Shown: positions 37,245-48,070, counted from the first letter of the stretch. The stretch is 64,000 bases of DNA from Mesorhizobium sp. LHD-90 (GCF_030929505.1 NZ_JAVFVV010000004.1:62001-126000); one strand, 5' to 3'. Made by a program: numbers and translations. The notes: generated from the sequence alone by a model not told the origin.

Positions 37245-37423
37245 TTAATCGGTCAATCGAAACCAGGATGATGTCACGTTACTTGCGCAGCCGTCCTGCG
37301 ACCGGCTGCCGTCGTCGATGCGCGAACCTAGCCGGGGCGCGTGCGTGCGCCTATTGGCAAGTCGGAGGATCGTTTGCGCAGCTTTGGGCCTGCCTGGGGG
37401 AAGCCGACGGCTGGCGCGCCCGT

Positions 37424-39259
37424 TCAGTCGAGCGCTTCCAGTTCGTCGATCAGTCCGGAGATGACCGAGAGCCCCTTTCCCCAGAAGGCCGGATCCGACG
37501 CGTCCAGCCCGAACGGCGCGAGCAGTTCGGAATGGTGTTTGGTGCCGCCGGCGCGCAGCATGTCGAAATATTTCTCCTGAAAGCCCTTTTCGGCGTTCTG
37601 GTAGACGGCGAACAGCGAATTCACCAGGCAATCGCCGAAGGCGTAGGCATAGACGTAGAAAGGCGAATGGATGAAGTGTGGGATGTAGGTCCAGAAGGTC
37701 TCGTAGCCCTCGCGCAGCGTGATGGCCTCGCCAAGGCTCTCCTTCTGCACCTCCAGCCAGAACTGGCCGAGCCTGTCGGAGGTCAGTTCGCCATTCTTGC
37801 GCTCGGTGTGGACCTTGCGCTCGAATTCGTAGAAGGCGATCTGGCGCACCACCGTGTTGATCATATCCTCGACCTTCTGGGCGAGCATGGCCTTGCGTTC
37901 GCGCCGGTCGGTGGTGCGGTCGAGCAGCGAACGGAAGGTCAGCATCTCGCCGAACACCGAGGCGGTCTCGGCGAGCGTCAGCGGCGTCGACGACATCAGC
38001 GGTCCTTGCGCGCCGGCCAGCACCTGGTGCACGCCGTGGCCGAGTTCGTGCGCCAGCGTCATCACGTCGCGCGGCTTGCCCATGTAGTTCAGCATCACAT
38101 AGGGATGCGCCGAAGGCACGGTCGGATGCGCGAAGGCGCCCGGCGCCTTGCCGGGCCGCACCGGCGCGTCGATCCATTTGCGGTCGAAGAAGCCGCGGGC
38201 AATGTCGGCCATGTCCGGCGAGAAACGGTGATAGGCCGAAAGCACAGTGTTCTTCGCTTCGTCCCATCCGATCGTCGCCTGCGGGGTTTCGGGCAGCGGC
38301 GCGTTGCGGTCCCAGTGGTTCATCCTGTCCATGCCGAGCCAGCGCGCCTTCATCCTATAATAACGGTGCGACAGGCGCGGATAGGCGTCGCGAACGGCGG
38401 CGGCCAGCGCATCCACGACCTCCCGCTCGACGCGGTTGGCGAGATGGCGGGAATCGGCGATGTCCTGAAAGCCGCGCCAGCGGTCGGAAATCTCCTTGTC
38501 CTTGGCGAGCGTGTTGGTGATCAGCGTGAAGACACGGAGGTTTTCCTCAAAAGTTTTCGCCAGCGCCGCGGCGGCGTTCTGACGGACTTTCGGGTTGGGG
38601 TCCTGCAGCTTGTTCAGCGCCGGCTCGAGCGTCAGGTCCTCGCCGTCGACACTGAAGCGCAGCGCCGTCATGGTCTCGTCGAACAGCCGGTTCCAGGCGC
38701 CGCGCCCGGTCACCGATTTTTCGTGGAACAACTGCTCGATGCGGTCCTCGAGCTGGTAAGGCTTGTCCTTGCGCAGGTCGAGCACCCAGGGCCGGTAGTG
38801 GCCAAAGACCGGATCTGCAGCGAGCGCCGTGGCGATCGCTTCGTCCTCGATCAGGTTGAGCTCCAGTGAGAAGAACAGGAGATGCGCGCTGGCGTCCGTC
38901 ATCTTCTCCTGGACGTCGCCATAGAACTTCGCGAATTGCGGGTCGGCGGTGTTGCCGGCGTAGACGAGGCCCGCATAAGAGGCGATGCGGCCCATGAGCT
39001 CTTCCAGTGCCTCGTACTCCTTCAGCGCCTGGCCGAGGCGTCCTGCCTTCCCGGCGGACGCTTCGGAAGCCAGCGTGCCCTTCCAGCGCTTCTCGAACGC
39101 CACCGACTGTTCGGCAGCCAGGGCGAGATCGCGCTTCACCTCGGGCGACTCGATACCAGGATAGAGGTCGGCCAGATTCCATTCGGGCAGGTCGCCCAGC
39201 GGCGGCGCGCCGACGGTCGCCACTGCAGCGCCGGCTATGGCATTTGGGGCAAAACGCAT
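37424..39259 (-). CDS. pepF: Oligoendopeptidase F (M3 metallopeptidase)
   Basis: 611 residues. The start at 39259 is chosen because its GAGG lies six bases upstream; the ATG at 39265 would leave no spacing. The M3 zinc motif HELGH is in MTLAHELGHGVHQVLAG, with the third ligand Glu downstream in LAETASVFGE. The N-terminal helical oligoendopeptidase domain includes LPEWNLADLYPGIES. No signal peptide: a cytoplasmic enzyme that degrades oligopeptides of about 7-17 residues. It is monocistronic. Confidence 0.94.
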   Translation of the reverse strand: MRFAPNAIAGAAVATVGAPPLGDLPEWNLADLYPGIESPEVKRDLALAAEQSVAFEKRWKGTLASEASAGKAGRLGQALKEYEALEELMGRIASYAGLVYAGNTADPQFAKFYGDVQEKMTDASAHLLFFSLELNLIEDEAIATALAADPVFGHYRPWVLDLRKDKPYQLEDRIEQLFHEKSVTGRGAWNRLFDETMTALRFSVDGEDLTLEPALNKLQDPNPKVRQNAAAALAKTFEENLRVFTLITNTLAKDKEISDRWRGFQDIADSRHLANRVEREVVDALAAAVRDAYPRLSHRYYRMKARWLGMDRMNHWDRNAPLPETPQATIGWDEAKNTVLSAYHRFSPDMADIARGFFDRKWIDAPVRPGKAPGAFAHPTVPSAHPYVMLNYMGKPRDVMTLAHELGHGVHQVLAGAQGPLMSSTPLTLAETASVFGEMLTFRSLLDRTTDRRERKAMLAQKVEDMINTVVRQIAFYEFERKVHTERKNGELTSDRLGQFWLEVQKESLGEAITLREGYETFWTYIPHFIHSPFYVYAYAFGDCLVNSLFAVYQNAEKGFQEKYFDMLRAGGTKHHSELLAPFGLDASDPAFWGKGLSVISGLIDELEALD

Positions 39260-39402
39260 CGTCATCCTCTTTCGATTCCGGGGGGCGGCCGCCATTGGTG
39301 GGAAGTCGGGCGGAAATTTAAACGCTTATTTAGGTCCGGGTGCCAGTATCATCCAGACGGCATCCATGGCCAGAACGGTTTTCCGCTGAAGTCGAAGGGG
39401 CC

Positions 39403-40926
<1,524 letters not shown>

Positions 40927-41143
40927 ACGTTAACGCAAGCATCGCGTAAGCTAGCCGTCATATTCTGGCTGTTAACCATGTGGTTGGCAGCGCGAATTTG
41001 GACAGGATATCGCCACGCTCTTACCGCATTTCGGCTTCAATAAGCTGTGATTAACCATTAGGATCGATAGTCTGGGTGTCGGGAATCACCGGCGTCCGGA
41101 GTTCAAATCCGGGGACAAACGGCAGTCTGCAAGGCCTTTTGAT

Positions 41144-43000
41144 TTGATCAGCATCGAGCGACACCAAGACCGGCGAGACGACGAGGGAACCCGCTGGAGA
41201 AACTGGGTTGTTGGTCTCATGGTCGCGTTCTGCGCGACTGTCTGGGGCATGGGCGCGGCGAGCGCCGAGACCCGTACGCTGAAGCTTTATTTCATCCACA
41301 CCAAGGAACGGGCCGAGATCACCTACAAGCGCAACGGGCGTTACGACCAGGCCGGCCTCAAGAAGATCAACATGTTCCTGCGGGACTGGCGTCGCAACGA
41401 GCCGACCAAGGTCGACCCGCGCCTGCTCGACCTCGTGTGGTCGGTCTACAAGTCTGTCGGCGCGCGCGACTACATCAACGTCGTCTCGGCCTATCGCTCG
41501 CCTGCGACCAATTCCATGCTGCGCGGCCGCAGCCGTGGCGTCGCCAAGAGGAGCCAGCATATGCTCGGCAAGGCGATGGATTTCTACATTCCCGGCGTCA
41601 GTCTGAAAAAGCTGCGCGACACCGGCATGAAGATGCAGGTCGGCGGCGTCGGTTACTATCCCCGCTCCGGGTCGCCGTTCGTCCACATGGACGTTGGCAA
41701 TGTGCGCCACTGGCCGCGGATGAGCCGCAGGGAACTGGTGGCGCTTTTCCCGAACGGCAAGACCCTGCACATGCCGAGCGACGGCAAGCCGCTGCCCGGC
41801 TTCGACCAGGCGGTCGCCTCCTACGAGGCTCGGAAGAAGACCGGCGCGACCGCGCTGGCGCTGGCCTCCACCGGCAGCAGCAAGCCGTCGAAAGGCCTGC
41901 TGGCGGCGTTGTTCGGCGGCGGCGAAGACGAGGACGAAGAAGGCGTGGTAAACGAGGCGCCTGCTCCGGCGGTGGAGAAGAAGGCGCCCGTCCAGGTGGC
42001 CAAGGCCGAGCCGCCCGCGGCGGCCGCCAAGCCCAATCTGCCGGGTATCCAGATCGTGTCCCCGGACCAGGCGAACCGCGTGGATATACCCGTGGCGGCC
42101 GAATCCGAGCCGGAGGCGCCGGAGACGCCCGAGGCGATCATCGCCGCGCTGCCGGCCCGCTCCGTGCCGCTGCCGCTGATGGCGCCACGACCGAAGACCG
42201 ACGTCAGCGGCACGGAAGTCGCGATGGCGACGGTCGACGAAGCCGCAGCCGTGGGTTACACGCCGACCGACATTCCGTTCGGTCAGGCCCAGGACGTGCC
42301 TGCGGGCGCTGCCGCCGCGCAGCCGGCCACCGAGGTTGCGCTCGGCATCCCGCTGCCGACGCCGCGGCCGAACCATGCCGCAAAGCCGGCGCAGGACGCG
42401 GCGCCCGGAATGCAGGACGAGGTTCTGATGGCGCTGATTTCGGCCGATCGCGACCGGCCGGCGACGAGCGACGCAGCCGCCGTGCCGATGCCAATGGCGC
42501 GCCCCGACGACGACGAACTTCTGACCGCGCTGCCGTCCGAGCGTCCGCAGATGGCCACGGCGACCAGCCCGGAGGACCAAGCCGCGGTCAAGGCAGTGAT
42601 GAAAGCGAACGAGGCTCGCGTCGCCGCGCTAGCATCGGTCACGGCCGGTGCGGCCGGACAGGTGGTCACCGCCGGCATAGACCCAGATACCGTTTCGTCG
42701 CTCGGCGTAAAGACCACCCGCAAGACGGCGCGCGCCACGGCCAGCGACGCCAAGCCCGACCGCAAGAGCCAGGTGAAGGTGGCGGAGCCGAAGGCCGCCC
42801 GCTGGGCGCTGAACAGCGACCAGATGGCCGAGACCGCCGCCGCCAGCACGACCGCTCCGTCGTTCGCCTACAACGCGGTGGTGACCGCACCGCGCGAGGT
42901 CTACACCTCCGGTTTCCGCAAGGACGACCAGGGGATTCCCAATCCGAACCGGTTTACCGGCAAGTCGGTGGAATTCCTGTCGGTGGCCCGCTTCGAGTAG
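41144..43000 (+). CDS. DUF882 secreted protein, M15-like peptidase fold
   Basis: About 618 residues from a TTG at 41144, or about 593 from an ATG at 41219; the first gives a longer positively charged N-terminus before the signal helix (VVGLMVAFCATVWGMGAASA). Residues about 44-220 are the DUF882 domain: SAYRSPATNSMLRG, the zinc ligands in QHMLGKAMDFYIPG and the closing FVHMDVGNVRHWP, as in the YcbK/MepK-like peptidases of peptidoglycan. The last 370 residues are a long disordered Ala/Pro/Lys-rich tail. It likely acts in the periplasm as a cell-wall endopeptidase. Confidence 0.82.
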   Translation: MISIERHQDRRDDEGTRWRNWVVGLMVAFCATVWGMGAASAETRTLKLYFIHTKERAEITYKRNGRYDQAGLKKINMFLRDWRRNEPTKVDPRLLDLVWSVYKSVGARDYINVVSAYRSPATNSMLRGRSRGVAKRSQHMLGKAMDFYIPGVSLKKLRDTGMKMQVGGVGYYPRSGSPFVHMDVGNVRHWPRMSRRELVALFPNGKTLHMPSDGKPLPGFDQAVASYEARKKTGATALALASTGSSKPSKGLLAALFGGGEDEDEEGVVNEAPAPAVEKKAPVQVAKAEPPAAAAKPNLPGIQIVSPDQANRVDIPVAAESEPEAPETPEAIIAALPARSVPLPLMAPRPKTDVSGTEVAMATVDEAAAVGYTPTDIPFGQAQDVPAGAAAAQPATEVALGIPLPTPRPNHAAKPAQDAAPGMQDEVLMALISADRDRPATSDAAAVPMPMARPDDDELLTALPSERPQMATATSPEDQAAVKAVMKANEARVAALASVTAGAAGQVVTAGIDPDTVSSLGVKTTRKTARATASDAKPDRKSQVKVAEPKAARWALNSDQMAETAAASTTAPSFAYNAVVTAPREVYTSGFRKDDQGIPNPNRFTGKSVEFLSVARFE

Positions 43001-43032
43001 CGCAATCCGCGCAGGCTCGGTTCAGACAAACG

Positions 43033-43060
43033 AAAAGCGCCGGTCGCTCCGGCGCTTTTT
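43033..43060 (+). terminator. Intrinsic terminator of the DUF882 gene
   Basis: AAGCGCCGG-TCGC-TCCGGCGCTT is followed by a further TTT, 33 bp past the stop. On the minus strand the leading AAAA also gives a U run, so it may serve both strands before the convergent eda gene. Confidence 0.82.
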
Positions 43061-43098
43061 CATTTAGTACAGACAGCGAATCGCGTGCGCAGCCGGCC

Positions 43099-43740
43099 TT
43101 ACCGGTGGCGCAGCGTAAAAGCCTCGCGGGCCAGAGCCTCGATCGCCGCCCAGTCCTTGGCCTTGATCAGGTCGTCGGGCGCGACCCAGGAGCCGCCGAC
43201 GCAAATCACGTTGGGCAGCGACAGATAGTCCTTCACATTCTTCTGCGAGACGCCGCCGGTGGGGCAGAAGCGGATGCTGGCGAAGGGCGAGGCCAGCGCC
43301 TTCAGGAAGGCTACGCCGCCAGCCTGCTCGGCGGGGAAAAATTTCAGGAAGTCGATGCCGGCTTCCCGCGCGGTCATGATCTCGCCCGGCGTGATCGCGC
43401 CGGGTAGCAGCGGCACCTCGCTGCCGGCGGCAGCCGACAGCAGGTCGCGGGTGACGCCGGGGCTGACGATGAAGCGCGAGCCCGCCCTGGCCGCCTGGTC
43501 GAATTGCGCGGCGTCCAGAATGGTGCCGGCTCCGACCACGGCTTCCGGCACTTCAGCCGCGGCGCGGCGGATGCTTTCCAGCGCGCTCGGCGTGCGCAGC
43601 GTGATCTCGATCACCTTCAGTCCGCCGCGCGCCAGCGCCCGTGCGAGCGGAACTGCATTGTCCGCATCCTCGATCTTGATGACGGGAATGACGGGTTGGC
43701 CGTCGAGCAGGGACAGCAGCGTTTCGGTCTTGCTTGGCAT
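43099..43740 (-). CDS. eda: 2-dehydro-3-deoxyphosphogluconate (KDPG) aldolase
   Basis: 213 residues. The TIM-barrel class I aldolase markers are present: PVIPVIKIEDADNAVPLARAL, the Glu in LKVIEITLRTPSALESI, GAGTILDAAQ, and the Schiff-base Lys in GIDFLKFFPAEQAGG. It splits KDPG into pyruvate and glyceraldehyde-3-phosphate in the Entner-Doudoroff pathway, the main sugar route of rhizobia. It is divergent from trhO. KHG aldolase activity is also likely, as in E. coli Eda. Confidence 0.93.
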   Translation of the reverse strand: MPSKTETLLSLLDGQPVIPVIKIEDADNAVPLARALARGGLKVIEITLRTPSALESIRRAAAEVPEAVVGAGTILDAAQFDQAARAGSRFIVSPGVTRDLLSAAAGSEVPLLPGAITPGEIMTAREAGIDFLKFFPAEQAGGVAFLKALASPFASIRFCPTGGVSQKNVKDYLSLPNVICVGGSWVAPDDLIKAKDWAAIEALAREAFTLRHR

Positions 43741-43929
43741 CGATACGGTCCGGGGAATGGTTGGAATTCAACCGATTTAGCAGAGTGGGCTGGGCAAGTC
43801 CACGAAACGACCCTGCATTTGGCGGCCGCGACGCGAGCAATCCGCGCAGGCCATCAGGCCGCCTGCGGGGTTCCGACGAGCCGGTCTTCGCCTTGAAAAG
43901 GCGCGGATGAACCGATACGGGCAGCGGCC

Positions 43930-44859
43930 ATGACCTCGCCCCCACCAGAACAGGCTTTCCGCGTCGCCGCGCTCTATCGGTTCTGCCGACTGGATCGATT
44001 TGAGGAACTGCGCGCTTCGCTGGCCGCCTTCTGCTGCGGGCACGGCATCAAGGGCACGCTTCTGCTCGCGCATGAGGGCATCAACGGCACTGTCGCTGGA
44101 ACCGAGGAGGCGATCGCCGCGCTGATCGACAAGCTGCAGGCGGTGCCGGAACTGGCAGGCCTCGACGTCAAATACAGCGGTGCAAACGAGATGCCCTTCC
44201 ACCGCATGAAGGTGCGGCTGAAACGCGAGATCGTCACAATGGGCGTCGGGGACATCGACCCGACCGCCAGCGCAGGCGCCTATGTCGAGCCGGCGGACTG
44301 GAATGCGCTGATCGCCGACCCTGGCACGATCGTCGTCGATACGCGCAACGACTACGAGGTGCGGCTCGGCACTTTCCAGGGCGCGGTCGATCCGCATACC
44401 CGCAGCTTTCGGGATTTTCCCGCCTGGGCGCAAAAGCACCGCGAGGAACTCGCCGGCCGCAAGGTCGCGATGTTCTGCACTGGTGGCATACGCTGCGAAA
44501 AGGCGACGGCCTATGTGAAGTCGCTGGGCATCGAGGACGTGTTCCACCTCAAGGGCGGCATCCTGAAATATCTGGAAAATGTGCCGGCCAAGGAAAGCCT
44601 GTGGCGGGGCGAGTGTTTCGTGTTCGATGAGCGCGTCTCGGTCACGCATGGGCTGGCGGAAGGCGAGGCGGAGCTTTGCCGCGCCTGCCGGGCGCCGCTG
44701 ACGCCGGCCGACCGCCTGTCGCCGAAATATCGGCCCGGTATTTCATGTGAGCGCTGCCACGACGAGCGCAGTGACGAGGACCGCGCCCGCTATGCCGAGC
44801 GCCAGCGCCAGGTGGAGCGCGCGGAGGCGCTGGGACTGCCGCTGCCGATCGGCAGTTGA
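43930..44859 (+). CDS. trhO: tRNA uridine(34) hydroxylase, rhodanese family (TrhO/UPF0176)
   Basis: 309 residues. The N-terminal acylphosphatase-like domain ([30 protein letters not shown]) precedes a rhodanese domain with [11 protein letters not shown] and the active-site loop [12 protein letters not shown]. The C-terminal region holds Cys pairs ([15 protein letters not shown]) that probably bind zinc. TrhO makes 5-hydroxyuridine at wobble position 34 of several tRNAs, using O2. It is divergent from eda. Confidence 0.93.
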   Translation: MTSPPPEQAFRVAALYRFCRLDRFEELRASLAAFCCGHGIKGTLLLAHEGINGTVAGTEEAIAALIDKLQAVPELAGLDVKYSGANEMPFHRMKVRLKREIVTMGVGDIDPTASAGAYVEPADWNALIADPGTIVVDTRNDYEVRLGTFQGAVDPHTRSFRDFPAWAQKHREELAGRKVAMFCTGGIRCEKATAYVKSLGIEDVFHLKGGILKYLENVPAKESLWRGECFVFDERVSVTHGLAEGEAELCRACRAPLTPADRLSPKYRPGISCERCHDERSDEDRARYAERQRQVERAEALGLPLPIGS

Positions 44860-44955
44860 GCTGCTGCGCCGGTCATTGCATTGTCGCGATGGTCTGCCTA
44901 ATTCTGACGGACCTGTGACCGTCCCGGCCAGCGGGACCAGAAAGCGGAGGCCTTG

Positions 44956-45732
44956 ATGTTCGATCCCAAGAAGCTGCTCGACGATCTGCTTGGCTCCAAC
45001 GTGCCCGGTACCGGCGGCACGGTGCGTGACGGCGCCGGCAAGGCGATGCGGATGGCGAAGGACAACCCCCTTGCGGCGGGCGCGCTGGTCGCCGTGCTGC
45101 TCGGCACCAGCACAGGGCGCTCGGTGACCGGCACGGCGGCCAAGGTGGGTGGCTTGGCGGCAATCGGCGGGCTTGCCTATCATGCCTACAAGAACTGGCA
45201 GGCCGGAAAGGACACCAGCGAGACGGCGAGCTCCCAGCCTGAAATGCTGCCGCCGCCCTCGGACACGGGCTTCCATCCCGACAACGCTCCCCAGGGCGAC
45301 GCCGAATTCGCGCTGTCGCTTATCCGCGCCATGATCGCCGCGGCCAAGGCCGACGGGCATATCGACGAGGAGGAGCGCAAGCGCATCTCCGACAAGCTCA
45401 GCCTAGCCGGCATCGGCGGCGACGCCGAAAAATTCCTGATGGCCGAGTTGGAGGCGCCGCTTGATCTCGATGCGCTCGCGGCCGCGGCCAAGACGGAGGA
45501 GCAGAAGGTCGAGCTTTATGCCGCCTCGCGGCTGGCGATCGATCCGAATTCGCGCGCCGAGCGCGGCTATCTCGACCTGCTGGCCGGCCGGCTCGGCCTG
45601 CCGGACGCGCTAATCGACCATGTCGAGGCGACTGTCTCCGCGGCCAAGGCCTCGGTGCCGGCAGAGCCAGCCTCCGCGCCCGAGCCGGCCCCGGCTCCTT
45701 CGACGACTCCGAAAGTCAACCCGCGCTGGTAG
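44956..45732 (+). CDS. DUF533 (YebE-like) TerB-type protein
   Basis: 258 residues from the ATG at 44956, with GGAGG six bases upstream. A helical, Gly/Ala-rich N-terminal half with hydrophobic stretches (GALVAVLLGTSTG and VGGLAAIGGLAY) leads to the DUF533/TerB domain: LIRAMIAAAKADGHIDEEERKRI, typical of the all-helical acid-rich fold. The C-terminus is Pro/Ala-rich. YebE-type proteins are inner-membrane stress proteins of unknown biochemistry. It follows trhO at about 100 bp. Confidence 0.85.
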   Translation: MFDPKKLLDDLLGSNVPGTGGTVRDGAGKAMRMAKDNPLAAGALVAVLLGTSTGRSVTGTAAKVGGLAAIGGLAYHAYKNWQAGKDTSETASSQPEMLPPPSDTGFHPDNAPQGDAEFALSLIRAMIAAAKADGHIDEEERKRISDKLSLAGIGGDAEKFLMAELEAPLDLDALAAAAKTEEQKVELYAASRLAIDPNSRAERGYLDLLAGRLGLPDALIDHVEATVSAAKASVPAEPASAPEPAPAPSTTPKVNPRW

Positions 45733-45758
45733 CCAGCCAGCTCCAGCTTTTTGGGCGT

Positions 45759-46394
45759 CTAACAGGTCTTTCCGCCCAGCGGCAGGGCACGCTCGATGGC
45801 GCGCAAGATCGTGCCTTCGCGGTCGGCCGCGAGGTCGGCCTCGGCGAATGCAAGGCGGCCGGCGATCAGCAGTTCCGCCAGTCCGTGGACCAGCGACCAA
45901 GCGGCGAGGATTTCGGCGCGACCTTCGGCCAATGTTAGCGGGTCGTCGCCACGTAGCGCCGCGACGCCCTCGACCAGTACCATGAAGGCCTCCGAAGCCG
46001 GCGTTGAAAAGTCTTCGGATGCGAAGTCCGGCCGTTTCGATCCGAACATCAGGTCGAAGAGCGCCGGATTGGCGAGCGCGAATTCCACGTAGCCCAGACC
46101 CGACGCGATAAATTGCGAGCGGGCGTTCCTCGGCGCCTGCAACTGCCTGTCGAGCATGGCGTCGCGAAAGCGCCGCGCCGCGAGCGCAGCCAGCGCCGTC
46201 AACAGATCCTTGGTGTCGCGGAAATGATGCGCCGGGGCGGCGTGTGACACGCCGGCGCGCTTGGCGACGCCGCGCAGGCTGAACCCTTCCACGCCCTTCT
46301 CGATCAGTTCCTGCTCGGCGGCGGCGAGTAGTGCGGCGCGCAGGTCGCCGTGGTGATAGCCGGCTCGTTGCCGTCGCGCCGTGTCCGATGCCAT
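45759..46394 (-). CDS. TetR-family regulator with WHG-type C-terminal domain
   Basis: 211 residues from the ATG at 46394. The HTH reads RAALLAAAEQELIEKGVEGFSLRGVAKRAGVSHAAPAHHF; the GYHHGDLRAALL entry and the C-terminal AAWSLVHGLAELLI (WSxVHG) identify the TetR_C_33/WHG subgroup. Its target is unknown. The palindromes at 46534-46579 lie upstream but 140-185 bp away, so they could belong instead to the sRNA or SDR on the other side. Confidence 0.86.
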   Translation of the reverse strand: MASDTARRQRAGYHHGDLRAALLAAAEQELIEKGVEGFSLRGVAKRAGVSHAAPAHHFRDTKDLLTALAALAARRFRDAMLDRQLQAPRNARSQFIASGLGYVEFALANPALFDLMFGSKRPDFASEDFSTPASEAFMVLVEGVAALRGDDPLTLAEGRAEILAAWSLVHGLAELLIAGRLAFAEADLAADREGTILRAIERALPLGGKTC

Positions 46395-46554
46395 TGGTCC
46401 ATCTCTGCGATCGGGTCGCCATACCATTCGCTTGCCTCCAACTCAATCTTGACGCCGTCAAAATTTGGTGCATTCACTACGGATGGCGCTTGCATGGCCG
46501 ATGCCTGGACTGGCAGATTGATGAAATACTCCCGGCGGCAAATTTGCCCGCCAA

Positions 46555-46579
46555 AAGGGTTAACGTTTCGTTAACCCTT
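46555..46579. promoter_or_regulatory. 25-bp palindrome with CtrA-like core TTAA-N7-TTAA
   Basis: AAGGGTTAACG-TTT-CGTTAACCCTT is a perfect inverted repeat. Its core TTAACGTTTCGTTAA has the spacing of the CtrA full site of alphaproteobacteria. It lies directly before the sRNA candidate and could be its regulatory site. Confidence 0.45.
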
Positions 46580-46667
46580 AAAGCGCATGATTCTCATCAG
46601 TCGGATCCGCCTTTCCTCCTCCCAAGCGCGGTTCAGATCAGGGCGGTCGCCAATGGCCGCCCTTTTT
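46580..46667 (+). ncRNA. Candidate anti-Shine-Dalgarno small RNA (cuckoo/alpha-r14-like)
   Basis: A hairpin with stem GATCCGC/GCGGTTC (46604-46610 with 46628-46634, one mismatch) exposes CCTCCTCCC (46615-46623) in its loop. It is followed by a terminator hairpin GGGCGG/CCGCCC (46641-46662) with TTTTT (46663-46667). CCUCCUCCC loops are the signature of the CuckooRNA and alpha-r14/NfeR1 families of alphaproteobacteria, which pair with ribosome binding sites of transport mRNAs. Known members often have several such loops; only one is seen here. The 5' end is a guess. Confidence 0.5.
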
Positions 46668-46734
46668 GTCGGGCGGCTTGCCCAATCCTTCCCGATCTGC
46701 AATGCCTCCGCGACACGGACACGGAGGAGACATC

Positions 46735-47490
46735 ATGACTTCAGGCAGAACGGCGGTGGTCACGGGCGCGGGCACCGGCATCGGAAAGGCGACGGCCACG
46801 GCGCTGCTGCGCAACGGCTGGAACACGGTCTTTGTCGGGCGGCGGCAGGCGATGCTCGACGATGCGGTGGCTGCTGCGGGCTCGACCGAGGCCCGGGCCT
46901 TGGCTGTTTCCTGCGACATCTCGCAAGAGGCCGATGTCGAAAAACTGTTCAAGACGGTCATCGACACTTTCGGCCGCGTCGACCTGCTCTTCAACAATGC
47001 CGGCATGGGCTTCAAGTCGACGCCGATCGACGAGATCCCGGTGTCGGTGTGGACCGACATGGTCGGTGTGAACCTGACCGGCTCGTTCCTGTGCGCCCGC
47101 GCCGCCTTCGGCGCCATGCGCCGGCAGTCGCCGCAAGGCGGGCGCATCATCAATAACGGATCGGTTTCGGCCTACGCGCCGCGTCCGGGCTCGGTACCCT
47201 ACACCGCGACCAAGCACGCCATCACGGGGCTTACCAAGACGCTGGCGCTCGACGGACGGCCGTTCGACATCGCCTGCGGGCAGATCGACATCGGCAACGC
47301 GCTGACCGACATGGCGCATGCCATGACGGTGGGCGTTCCGCAGGCCAACGGCACGATGGCGGTAGAGGCCGTCATGGACGTGCAGCATGTCGCCGACGCG
47401 GTGCTGCACATGGCGAACCTGCCGCTCGACGCCAACGTGCTGTTCATGACGGTGATGGCGACCAAGATGCCGTTTGTGGGACGGGGGTGA
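46735..47490 (+). CDS. Short-chain dehydrogenase/reductase (SDR)
   Basis: 251 residues from the ATG at 46735, which follows GGAGGAG. Classical SDR markers: TGAGTGIGKATATAL (cofactor loop), NNAGMGFKS, the Ser in IINNGSVSAYAPRPGS, and YTATKHAITGLTKT with the catalytic Tyr and Lys. The arginine in FVGRRQAML favours NADP(H). Substrate unknown; it stands alone, right after the sRNA candidate's terminator. Confidence 0.88.
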   Translation: MTSGRTAVVTGAGTGIGKATATALLRNGWNTVFVGRRQAMLDDAVAAAGSTEARALAVSCDISQEADVEKLFKTVIDTFGRVDLLFNNAGMGFKSTPIDEIPVSVWTDMVGVNLTGSFLCARAAFGAMRRQSPQGGRIINNGSVSAYAPRPGSVPYTATKHAITGLTKTLALDGRPFDIACGQIDIGNALTDMAHAMTVGVPQANGTMAVEAVMDVQHVADAVLHMANLPLDANVLFMTVMATKMPFVGRG

Positions 47491-47538
47491 CGGGCGGAAG
47501 GCCTCGGCGCTTCCGTCTAGCCAGATGGCGATCCTGCG

Positions 47539-47922
47539 CTACTCCGCGGCCGTCTCCGGAAACGGCGCGCCCGGCAGAAAGAGCCTGACCGGCCGGATTT
47601 CATAAACCGCAGTCCGGTTGACGCGGCGCAGGCTGCGCGCGATTTCGACCGCGGCATCGCGGTCTTCGGCCTCGACCATATAAAGACCGAGCAGTTGCTC
47701 CTTCGTCTCGGCGAAGGGGCCGTCTATGACCATGCCGGCGCCCGGCCCGCGCAGCGTGAATGCGTCCTTGGTCGAACCGAGCCGGGCGGCGGGGCCGAAT
47801 GTGCCCTCCTCGACATAGCGCGCGTGGACGGTGAGAAGATCCGTCATCAGCGCTGAGGCCTCGTCCTGCGTCATCGCGGTGATCGTGTCTTCGACGTGGT
47901 AGGCGAGCATCGCATAAAGCAT
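47539..47922 (-). CDS. YCII-related (DGPF-domain) protein
   Basis: 127 residues from the ATG at 47922 (GAGAGGAAA upstream). The YCII fold is marked by MLYAMLAYHVEDTI, GAGMVIDGPFAETKEQLLGLYMVEAEDRDAAVE (DGPF-x-E-x-KE) and a closing YEIRPVR. Members are ferredoxin-like, often linked to extracytoplasmic-function sigma factors, though none is present here. Function unknown. It converges on the SDR gene. Confidence 0.82.
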   Translation of the reverse strand: MLYAMLAYHVEDTITAMTQDEASALMTDLLTVHARYVEEGTFGPAARLGSTKDAFTLRGPGAGMVIDGPFAETKEQLLGLYMVEAEDRDAAVEIARSLRRVNRTAVYEIRPVRLFLPGAPFPETAAE

Positions 47923-48070
47923 CGGCTTTCCTCTCTTGGTCTCGGCCGGACGGCTATGTTGGCGGCGAAACAGAGCCGGTTCCGGCTTTTCGTGCAAGTC
48001 TGTTGTCCACTCGCTCCTGACATTGACCCGGCATGGCCACGGCCGGCGTGGACATGCCAGTGGCCGGAAC

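Larger units (their letters stand above)
46395..46734. other. 340-bp divergent intergenic region with stacked palindromes and an sRNA candidate
   Basis: No protein gene is supported here. In order it holds a hairpin GGCGGCAAA/TTTGCCCGCC (46534-46552), a 25-bp palindrome with a TTAA-N7-TTAA core (46555-46579), a candidate small RNA ending in a terminator (46580-46667), and the ribosome site of the SDR gene (GGAGGAG near 46723). Confidence 0.5.

Noticed and set aside
36869-38869. 666-codon plus-strand frame across pabB and pepF
   Set aside because: It spans two well-supported genes in antisense and has no conserved motif.
41085-41120. tRNA-like CCGGAGTTCAAATCCGG upstream of the DUF882 gene
   Set aside because: It resembles a T-arm but the stem and loop registers are wrong and no acceptor, D or anticodon arm can be built around it.
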